Shown: piece by piece, positions 6,120 through 11,315 of the stretch | How the letters are laid out: every line of letters begins with the position of its first letter | How positions within the stretch are numbered: position 1 is the first letter of the stretch | Assembly (NCBI GenBank): GCA_937880545.1 | Contig: CALFKA010000291.1 | Span: forward strand, 1-11,315 | Direction: 5' to 3' | DNA length: 11,315 bases | DNA from: an uncultured Clostridia bacterium | Lineage (GTDB): Bacteria; Bacillota; Clostridia; Peptostreptococcales; Acidaminobacteraceae | The notes under the pieces: generated by a model | Told to the model about the DNA's origin: nothing | What the model saw: the letters and a program-made list of their open reading frames with translations, nothing else | Database searches by the model: none | Translations under genes and position numbers: made by a program

Positions 6120-7499
6120 CTACTCCAGTGGCTCAAGGTGCGCCTGGAAGTGTCTGAGGATAGGTGGCTCCCAAATAATGCGATAGCCCTTGATGGATGC
6201 CGCTCTGTCACGGATATTCTTCATCGCCTCGACAATGAGATCGAGGTGGGCTTGTGTGTAGACACGTCTGGGGATAGCAAGTCGGGTAAACTCAAATTCC
6301 GCTTCGATCTGTTCGAGCGTGTCGGGATCGTTGCCCATCATATAGCTACCAATATCGCATCCGCGGATGCCCGCTTCTAAATAGAGTTCTACGGCAAGAG
6401 CTTGTCCGGGAAACTCATAGTAGGGAATGTGGGGGAGAAGTGCTTTGGCGTCGAGGAAGAGTCCATGGCCACCCGCCGGTGACTGATGGGCGATTCCTTC
6501 TTTTTCAAGAAGAGCGGAGAGATACTCTACTTGTCCGATACGGTAGTGAAGCTGCTGCTCATCGATACCTTCGAGGAGCCCGATGGCCATGGCTTCGAGA
6601 TCTCTTCCGGCAAGTCCTCCATAAGAGCTATAACCTTCAAAAGAAATGACATTCGCCTTTAGTTTCAGTGCCAGTTCTTCGTTGTCTTTTGCTCCGACGA
6701 GTCCTCCGATATTTAGGATGGCATCTTTCTTTGCGCTCATGGTAAAGAGGTCACACAGCTGGAACATCTCGTGGACAATGTCCTCGATGGAGCTGTCCGT
6801 GAACTCTTCTTCGCGCTGTTTAATAAAGTAAGCATTTTCGGCAAAACGGGCTGCATCAAGGCACAGGGGCAGAGAATGCTCTTTGCAAAGGGCGGAAACT
6901 TCTCTTAAGTTGGCCATAGATACAGGCTGACCGCCGGCGGAGTTGTTGGTCACTGTCATTACCACGACGCCGATGCGACCTTCATATTCGTGCAGTAATT
7001 CTTTAAACCGTGGGAGGTCCATGTTTCCTTTAAAAGGCACTTTACTCTGGACTTCTCTTGCTTCCGGCGTCACACAGTCGATGGCTCGACCGCCCGTCAG
7101 TTCAACGTGGGCTCTTGTGGTGTCAAAGAACATATTACTGATCGCCACTTTTCCTTCTTTTAAAAGTAAGGGGAAGAGGACTTTTTCAGCGGCCCGCCCT
7201 TGGTGAACAGGCTGGACATAGTTATAGCCGAAAAGTCTGTCAGTTACTTCCATGAGTTTGTAGAAGCTGGAAGAGCCTGCATAGGATTCATCCCCCCTCA
7301 TGAGACCCGCCCACTGCTCACTGCTCATGGCGTTGGTGCCGCTGTCTGTCAGCAAGTCGATGGCCACATCCTCGCTTCTGAGGTAAAAGACGTTGTAGTT
7401 GGCTTCTTTGATGGCGGCTTCTCGTTCTTCGCGTGTAAGTATCCGAATCGGTTCTACCATCTTAATGCGAAAGGGTTCCATCACATACTTTACTGCCAT
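6120..7499 (-). CDS. tnaA: Tryptophanase (tryptophan indole-lyase)
   Basis: This pyridoxal-phosphate enzyme splits L-tryptophan into indole, pyruvate and ammonia. The family is clear from IDLLTDSGTNAMS (47-59), THQGR-like HQGRAAE (99-105), NNSAGGQPVSMANL (185-198), DAARFAENAYFIKQRE (215-230) and MSAKKDA (254-260); K258 is the expected PLP lysine, with D215 and R218 as cofactor contacts. Choice against tyrosine phenol-lyase: the C-terminal motif reads LRHF (H450), matching the tryptophanase histidine (H463 in E. coli), whereas tyrosine phenol-lyase has phenylalanine there; FFDTT, SAKKDA and the EIGSF-like DIGSY region also favour tryptophanase. The length of 459 residues is normal. AGGAGG lies 8 bases before the ATG. 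It is alone on its strand with no tnaB permease or tnaC-like leader beside it, and shares a terminator with fchA. It points to amino-acid fermentation and indole production. Confidence 0.92.
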   Translation of the reverse strand: MAVKYVMEPFRIKMVEPIRILTREEREAAIKEANYNVFYLRSEDVAIDLLTDSGTNAMSSEQWAGLMRGDESYAGSSSFYKLMEVTDRLFGYNYVQPVHQGRAAEKVLFPLLLKEGKVAISNMFFDTTRAHVELTGGRAIDCVTPEAREVQSKVPFKGNMDLPRFKELLHEYEGRIGVVVMTVTNNSAGGQPVSMANLREVSALCKEHSLPLCLDAARFAENAYFIKQREEEFTDSSIEDIVHEMFQLCDLFTMSAKKDAILNIGGLVGAKDNEELALKLKANVISFEGYSSYGGLAGRDLEAMAIGLLEGIDEQQLHYRIGQVEYLSALLEKEGIAHQSPAGGHGLFLDAKALLPHIPYYEFPGQALAVELYLEAGIRGCDIGSYMMGNDPDTLEQIEAEFEFTRLAIPRRVYTQAHLDLIVEAMKNIRDRAASIKGYRIIWEPPILRHFQAHLEPLE

Positions 7500-7511
7500 A
7501 TACTCATCCTC

Positions 7512-7538
7512 CTATTTAGTGTAGATTCCTATAAATAG
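7512..7538. repeat. Inverted repeat abutting the tnaA ribosome site
   Basis: CTATTTA (7512-7518) and TAAATAG (7532-7538) are perfect inverted arms around a 13-base centre. In the tnaA transcript the second arm touches the AGGAGG (7508-7513), so a hairpin could partly mask the ribosome site, or the DNA could be an operator. The arms are AT-rich and the hairpin would be weak. Confidence 0.3.
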
Positions 7539-7603
7539 AATAGCATAGTTCTGGGCTTTGATAATGGAGATTCAGTGTAATAATGTTTTGTTAATGCAAT
7601 ATC

Positions 7604-7631
7604 TTGACATTATCAATCATACTCATATAAT
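7604..7631 (+). promoter_or_regulatory. Consensus housekeeping promoter for the small gene and birA
   Basis: TTGACA (7604-7609) and TATAAT (7626-7631) are both perfect matches to the sigma-70/SigA consensus, separated by 16 bases, one short of the optimum. Transcription would begin near 7638, leaving a leader of about 94 bases before the 60-residue gene. Confidence 0.85.
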
Positions 7632-7731
7632 GTAATTGAGTGATAATAGTTCATCAGTAATAGGAATCAATCTTCAAAGCTCTGTATTGCGTAACGGAAT
7701 TTCCATAATTACTTAGTGAAGGAGGACTTTC

Positions 7732-7914
7732 ATGAAGCGTGAGAACGAACTGTATGAAGAGGTCTGTGAGGAGATATCACGAGTATATTTTTTGCTCTGC
7801 AAAGAAATGTCAAACGAGTCCTGTAAAGAAAGGGATGAAAAACTGAGGGATATATTTTCCGCATTCACCTTGGAAGAGGTGATAGGATTTCATGAGGTAC
7901 TCGAACTACTCTGA
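7732..7914 (+). CDS. Small protein of unknown function upstream of birA
   Basis: I do not recognise this 60-residue product. It is rich in charged residues (many glutamates and lysines), has two cysteines around residues 12-23 and one more near 31, no signal peptide or membrane span, and looks mostly helical; the C-terminal part (FSAFTLEEVIGFHEVLELL) is amphipathic. Evidence that it is real: an AAGGAGG ribosome site 6 bases before the ATG and the perfect promoter at 7604-7631. It ends 37 bp before the chosen birA start, so both are probably on one transcript. It could be a small regulatory or adaptor protein, or a leader gene whose translation affects birA; nothing in sequence decides this. 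Confidence 0.7.
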   Translation: MKRENELYEEVCEEISRVYFLLCKEMSNESCKERDEKLRDIFSAFTLEEVIGFHEVLELL

Positions 7915-7951
7915 TTTTGTGCTACACTCAGAGAAAACAGGATGCATTGAA

Positions 7952-8974
7952 ATGACTGTAAAAGAAAAAGTACTTCTGGCCTTGTTCCATTCTTTTTCCC
8001 AAGAAATATCTGGAGAAACACTGGCAAAGGAACTAAATGTGACTCGTGCCGCTGTGTGGAAAGCGGTGAATTCATTACGTGAAGAAGGACTGGAGATCAC
8101 CTCATCGAGTGGGAGAGGATATGCTCTTACCTCGATGGGAGAACGATTTTGTTTGCCCTGCATAGAACAACAACTACAGACGATCGATCCAGCTTACCAA
8201 GTATTTTTTAAAGAAACCATCGACTCAACAAACAGTGAAGCTAAGCGCCTTTTAGCCTCAGGAGTTAAGGCGCCTTTTTTGGTGCTAGCAGGACAACAGT
8301 CTGCTGGAAGAGGCCGGCTGGGCAGGAGCTTTTTTTCACCTGAAGGCGGGCTGTACATGAGTCTGGTTCTGCCTGATTTTCCACTGCTCTCAGGCGGAGT
8401 GAGATACACTGCGGCAGTAGCTCTGGCGGTGGCCCAAGCGCTGGAATACCTGACAGGTAACAAGATCTCTATCAAATGGGTCAATGACCTCTATTTCGAA
8501 GGAAGAAAGATCTGCGGCATCCTCACCGAAGGTATCTTTGACATGGAAAATTCGAGGCTCAGTCACCTCATAGTAGGAGTGGGGATCAATACAAGAGAAG
8601 TCAATTTTCCCGAAGATATTCGAGATAGAGCGGGTTACTTGGTCATCAGGGATGAGAAAAAAACAGCGCTGGTCCTGGAGATCGTCCGCAGGGTCCTCGC
8701 CTATTTTTCCGTCATTGACGACCCGGTATTTCTAGAAGGATATAGGGAGCGATGTTTTATTCTGGGTGAAAGAGTCCAATTCCGCCTGGAGGAAAGAAGC
8801 ATGAGCGGGAAGGCGGTCTCCATTGATGATTGGGGTGGGCTTGTCATAGAAACTCCGGAGGGTATTTTTACCCTCCAGAGCGGAGAAGTGTTTCTAGAAG
8901 AGGAAGTCTCAGTCGATTTTCAGCTGCAGCCGGACCCGCAGGACGATGACCACCGCAACGAACATCTTGACTAA
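7952..8974 (+). CDS. birA: Bifunctional biotin-[acetyl-CoA-carboxylase] ligase / biotin operon repressor
   Basis: The product makes biotinyl-5'-AMP and attaches biotin to carboxylase lysines; with biotinyl-AMP bound it also acts as a repressor. Residues 1-60 form a winged helix-turn-helix (SGETLAKELNVTRAAVWKAV, then GRGYAL). The catalytic domain shows DSTN (91-94), the biotin/AMP loop GRGRLGRSFFSP (119-130), KWVNDL (175-180) and GVGIN (209-213), followed by the small C-terminal domain ending near GEVFL (311-315). Start choice: the ATG at 7952 gives the usual N-terminus; an in-frame ATG at 7892 would add 20 unrelated residues and overlap the small upstream gene. The ribosome site at 7952 is weak (AGGA), so translation may depend on the upstream gene. 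Residues 320-340 form an odd acidic tail encoded opposite the last 66 bp of bioY. Its likely target operator lies at 9504-9534. Confidence 0.95.
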   Translation: MTVKEKVLLALFHSFSQEISGETLAKELNVTRAAVWKAVNSLREEGLEITSSSGRGYALTSMGERFCLPCIEQQLQTIDPAYQVFFKETIDSTNSEAKRLLASGVKAPFLVLAGQQSAGRGRLGRSFFSPEGGLYMSLVLPDFPLLSGGVRYTAAVALAVAQALEYLTGNKISIKWVNDLYFEGRKICGILTEGIFDMENSRLSHLIVGVGINTREVNFPEDIRDRAGYLVIRDEKKTALVLEIVRRVLAYFSVIDDPVFLEGYRERCFILGERVQFRLEERSMSGKAVSIDDWGGLVIETPEGIFTLQSGEVFLEEEVSVDFQLQPDPQDDDHRNEHLD

Positions 8975-9457
8975 ATCGGGAATGATGAAGGGAAAGACAC
9001 ACCAGCCGAGTACGCTCCATAGCCCGATAGGACCGCTATTCTGCGTATAGACATATTGAAACCAAAGAGTTCCAAAAGTATAGCAGAGGAGCAGTCCCAG
9101 ACTCATGCTGATCATTAGGATAATCGGGGAAAACCCAAAACGCTCTGTTGTCCAGCCGACGCTAAGTGCAATAAAGAAGAATCCGAAAAGATAACCACCG
9201 GTGGGTCCTGTAAGGACACCGATTCCGCCGGAAAAACCTGCAAAGACAGGCACCCCCACAGCCCCCAGAAGCATATAAACGGTAAGAGCCAGGAGGGCTC
9301 TTTTTGTCCCTAGAATTCCCGAAACAGCAAAGACAGCCATCGTCTGCAGGGTAACAGGCACGATAAGGGGAATGGATATCCAGGAGCAAACTGCCAGGAT
9401 CGCCACGCTTAAAGCAATATAGGTCATAGAACGTACATTGATGATGGATTGAGTCAC
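8909..9457 (-). CDS. bioY: Biotin transporter substrate-binding subunit BioY
   Basis: BioY is the membrane S-component that binds biotin, alone or with the shared ECF module (EcfA, EcfA', EcfT, none of which is in this window). The 182-residue product has about six membrane spans. It carries the family core PVTLQTMAVFAVSG (residues 34-47), GTKRALLALTVYMLLGAVGV (50-69) and the glycine-rich GGIGVLTGPTGGYLFGF (77-93). I chose GTG at 9457: GAGAGGTGA lies about 5 bases upstream, and the upstream extension of this frame runs through the promoter and operator. The 3' end overlaps convergent birA by 66 bp with no terminator between them. A promoter and BirA-type operator sit directly upstream, so biotin-dependent repression is expected. 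Confidence 0.93.
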   Translation of the reverse strand: MTQSIINVRSMTYIALSVAILAVCSWISIPLIVPVTLQTMAVFAVSGILGTKRALLALTVYMLLGAVGVPVFAGFSGGIGVLTGPTGGYLFGFFFIALSVGWTTERFGFSPIILMISMSLGLLLCYTFGTLWFQYVYTQNSGPIGLWSVLGWCVFPFIIPDLVKMFVAVVIVLRVRLQLKID

Positions 9458-9481
9458 TATGTCACCTCTCTTTCTCCGTTG

Positions 9482-9510
9482 ATTATAGGAGAGTAGAAGT
9501 GACTTGTAAA
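9482..9510 (-). promoter_or_regulatory. bioY promoter
   Basis: On the minus strand TTTACA (9510-9505, five of six matches to the -35 consensus) is followed after exactly 17 bases by TATAAT (9487-9482, perfect -10). Transcription would begin near 9475, about 18 bases before the GTG start. The -35 lies inside the right arm of the BirA-type operator. Confidence 0.85.
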
Positions 9511-9534
9511 CCAAAAAATAAAATAGGTTTACCT
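9504..9534 (-). promoter_or_regulatory. BirA-type operator overlapping the bioY -35 element
   Basis: On the bioY strand the sequence reads AGGTAAACC, a 13-base AT-only spacer, then GGTTTACAA. The known bacterial BirA box is TTGTAAACC, a spacer, GGTTTACAA. Here the right arm matches fully and the left arm in seven of nine positions. The spacer is about one base shorter than the 14-16 I recall for the family. The right arm contains the -35 TTTACA, so bound BirA would block RNA polymerase. The left arm contains the stop codon of the upstream MFS gene (9529-9531). Confidence 0.85.
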
Positions 9535-10713
9535 ACCGAGGCCGCGAGGAAGTTTTGCTCTCAGTCTGACACCTGTCGCCCCCAGGATTAGGGCAGCTCC
9601 TACAGCAGAAACAGTGATAGCGATGATCATCATAAAACGGACGCTGTAGAGATCGAGGAAAACACCACCCAGAAGAGCGGCCAGGACATTTCCTAGTGTG
9701 GCAGCACTGGTGATAAATGCCTGTCCCTTTGAGCGGTCATTCGGATTCATCATCCCTGCGACAAAGTAAACAGATGAGGTGGAATAGATGCCAAAAGACA
9801 AAGCCTGCGTTGTCTGCGCCAGGTAGAGCATGGGGATTGAACCACTCAGCATTACAAGGAGCATCTTGACACCGTAAAAGACGGAACTGAACTGGAATAA
9901 GCGAGTAGCTCCAAAGCGGCGCAATAGGTAGTTAAAAGAGAGCATGGCGGGAATCTCACTAAAAGCGGAGATGGCGAGTGCAATGCCCAGCTGGGAGGAG
10001 TTGCCTCCAAGATTTCTCACAATGTGAATCGCGTAGTTGTTGAAAATACTGTAATTGAAATAAATCCCTACGATGCCGATGAGGACGGGGATAAAGATAG
10101 GGTATCGAGAGAAGAAGCGAGTCTGAAGGTCTTCGCTCTCTTGATATTCATGAGGCGGGTCTAGGGTAGGACGGAAGAAGTACAGGGCTAAAAAGAAGAG
10201 GGCTCCAAATAGCAGCATAGATCCAGGCACCATGAACATGCCGTAGCGCACGAGCACAGAGCCAAACAGGAGGGTAGCGACGGAATAGTACAGGGAAGAA
10301 GCCGCTCGGGCGATCCCGAAGTTGATGTTTCCGCCTCTAGCCATCAGATCAACTGCCATGGAGTTGACAAGGGGTTGCATGGAGTAAAGTAGGACAATAT
10401 TGGCGGCAAAGATGACGGCATGTAAGTAGATGGGGAGGGGGACAAAGAGCAGAAACGCACACTGCAGACAGATGATGAGAATGTGGATCAAGAGTAGGGT
10501 TTTATGCGTGCGGACACGGCGGTCGGCAAGCGAGGCGACGAGCGGCTGTGCGACGACGGCCACTAGGTTTGCCGAGGCAAGCAGGATACCGATCTGCGAA
10601 TTGTTCAATCCCAGATTCAACAGATAGACTGTTGTATAGGCAAACACGGGCATAAAGAAAACGGAGTAGAGTCCGTTGATATTTGCCAGTTGAAATGTAT
10701 AGCTTCTTTTCAT
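9529..10713 (-). CDS. MFS transporter (LacY/nucleoside-symporter-like MFS_1_like type)
   Basis: The 394-residue product is an integral membrane protein with about 12 predicted spans. The loop between helices 2 and 3 reads SLADRRVRTHK (residues 61-71), the major-facilitator signature of an acidic residue followed by basic ones. The opening (YTFQLANINGLYSVFF, helix 1) and the overall length resemble the LacY-like MFS_1_like group; the substrate cannot be read from sequence. I chose the ATG at 10713 because CGGAGG lies 4 bases upstream and MKRSYTF begins just before helix 1; the in-frame ATG at 10797 would add 28 hydrophilic residues. A TAGAAT preceded by TGG at 10730-10735 could be an extended -10, but then transcription would start almost on the ribosome site, so I do not list it. 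The stop codon lies in the bioY operator, 71 bp from bioY, so read-through could link the two. Confidence 0.8.
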   Translation of the reverse strand: MKRSYTFQLANINGLYSVFFMPVFAYTTVYLLNLGLNNSQIGILLASANLVAVVAQPLVASLADRRVRTHKTLLLIHILIICLQCAFLLFVPLPIYLHAVIFAANIVLLYSMQPLVNSMAVDLMARGGNINFGIARAASSLYYSVATLLFGSVLVRYGMFMVPGSMLLFGALFFLALYFFRPTLDPPHEYQESEDLQTRFFSRYPIFIPVLIGIVGIYFNYSIFNNYAIHIVRNLGGNSSQLGIALAISAFSEIPAMLSFNYLLRRFGATRLFQFSSVFYGVKMLLVMLSGSIPMLYLAQTTQALSFGIYSTSSVYFVAGMMNPNDRSKGQAFITSAATLGNVLAALLGGVFLDLYSVRFMMIIAITVSAVGAALILGATGVRLRAKLPRGLGR

Positions 10714-10961
10714 GCTGCCTCCGAGATGTATTCTACCATGAGAACAGGGTTTTGGGAGGAGGGGAGATGAATTTTCGAGAAGTGTCTGCCGGAACATGCT
10801 GACGTCGCCATCTTTTGCTTAATTTTGGGCTCGTGCATGAACATCTCGACTTGATATTACAAAGGCTTTAAGTAAAAAGGTGGGGAAGAAACGACTCCGT
10901 AATTGAAGTGGGTATTACATGAAGTATATGTAGCGCCTGTAATCGCAGGAGGAGGAACTAG

Positions 10962-11267
10962 ATGAAGGACCGGTTTAAGCGGGAAAATGTCCTGACCATT
11001 CCCAACATCATAAGTTTTATTCGCATTCTTTTTATCCCGATATTTGTCTGGGTTTATCTGGGAAAGAAGGACTATTCACTCGCCGCCTTCATCATCATAG
11101 TCTCCTTTCTATCAGATGTGCTTGACGGGATCATAGCCAGAAAGACCGGAGCCGTATCGGATCTGGGGAAATTCTTAGATCCACTCGCCGACAAGCTGAC
11201 CCAGGTCGTTATCATCGTCTGTCTGGCTACTAGATATCCATTGCTTTGGGTCCTCGCCATTATTTTC
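10962..11267 (+). CDS. CDP-alcohol phosphatidyltransferase (PgsA-like), 5' part only
   Basis: The first 102 residues show two hydrophobic helices around the complete family signature D-x2-DG-x2-AR-x8-G-x3-D-x3-D at D52, D55-G56, A59-R60, G69, D73 and D77. These enzymes displace CMP from a CDP-diacylglycerol with an alcohol during phospholipid synthesis in the membrane. The N-terminus (LTIPNIISFIRILFIPIFVW) resembles phosphatidylglycerophosphate synthase and related clostridial cardiolipin-synthase-type members; which alcohol is used cannot be decided from this fragment. The ATG has AGGAGGAGGA ending 5 bases upstream. The genuine sequence breaks off at 11267; the frame runs on without a stop through adapter DNA, which would add the false residues RSEEHTSELQSHHDLV. 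Divergent from the MFS gene across a 248-bp gap in which I see no clear promoter. Confidence 0.9.
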
Positions 11268-11315
11268 AGATCGGAAGAGCACACGTCTGAACTCCAGTCA
11301 CATCACGATCTCGTA
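11268..11315 (+). other. Illumina TruSeq adapter with index ATCACG (artefact)
   Basis: From 11268 the sequence reads AGATCGGAAGAGC and continues through 11301 as the standard TruSeq index-adapter stem. The six bases at 11302-11307 are ATCACG (TruSeq index 1), and 11308-11315 match the start of the adapter's P7 side. This is library DNA left at the end of a contig, not genome sequence. Confidence 0.99.

Noticed and set aside
6120..7499. Tyrosine phenol-lyase as the identity of the PLP lyase
   Set aside because: H450 in the LRHF motif and the SAKKDA, FFDTT and DAARFAENAYF stretches match tryptophanase; tyrosine phenol-lyase has phenylalanine at the H450 position and DATRCVENAYF.
7580..7660. 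A BirA box in the promoter region of birA itself
   Set aside because: TTGTTAAT-like bases occur near 7589-7594 but no inverted partner lies at the right distance, so autoregulation by BirA is not supported.
8909..9514. Longer BioY beginning at TTG 9514
   Set aside because: That extension would translate the operator and promoter of bioY; the GTG at 9457 has a good ribosome site.

Overview
The window reads as chromosomal DNA from a Gram-positive anaerobe of the Firmicutes (Clostridia or Tissierellia sense; genus not determinable by eye). Reasons: strong AGGAGG-type ribosome sites before nearly every gene, moderate GC, a stand-alone glutamate formimidoyltransferase plus cyclodeaminase pair, tryptophanase, a BirA with a DNA-binding domain, and a DUF1538/P-II gene pair. 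The gene set suggests an amino-acid-fermenting organism that imports biotin. No tRNA, rRNA, CRISPR array, insertion sequence or phage gene was seen. No gene-free stretch exceeds 300 bases; the longest gap is 1927-2187.

Layout. 1-400: 3' part of a YcxB-like membrane protein gene (+), overlapping the end of nfo, the AP endonuclease IV gene (-, 383-1207). 1402-1926: a cysteine-rich DUF2284 protein (-). 2188-4325: a translationally coupled two-gene unit (-) with a two-repeat DUF1538 membrane protein followed by a tandem P-II-like protein, closed by a hairpin terminator. 4491-6030: ftcD and fchA (+), handling the formimino group in folate one-carbon metabolism, ended by a strong bidirectional terminator shared with tnaA (-, 6120-7499). 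7604-7631: a near-perfect housekeeping promoter facing right, which serves an unknown 60-residue gene and then birA (to 8974). birA runs convergently into bioY (-, 8909-9457) with 66 bp of coding overlap. A BirA-type operator sits over the -35 element of the bioY promoter. Upstream of it lies an MFS transporter gene (-, 9529-10713). Divergent from that is the 5' part of a CDP-alcohol phosphatidyltransferase gene (+, from 10962).

The last 48 bases (11268-11315) are not biological. They match the Illumina TruSeq adapter followed by the index ATCACG, so the real sequence stops at 11267, inside the last gene.

The genes fall into three working groups: (i) amino-acid catabolism (ftcD, fchA, tnaA); (ii) biotin capture and ligation with a self-contained regulatory loop (birA, the operator, bioY); (iii) a poorly understood membrane/P-II pair (DUF1538 plus tandem P-II), which is the best candidate here for an undescribed system.
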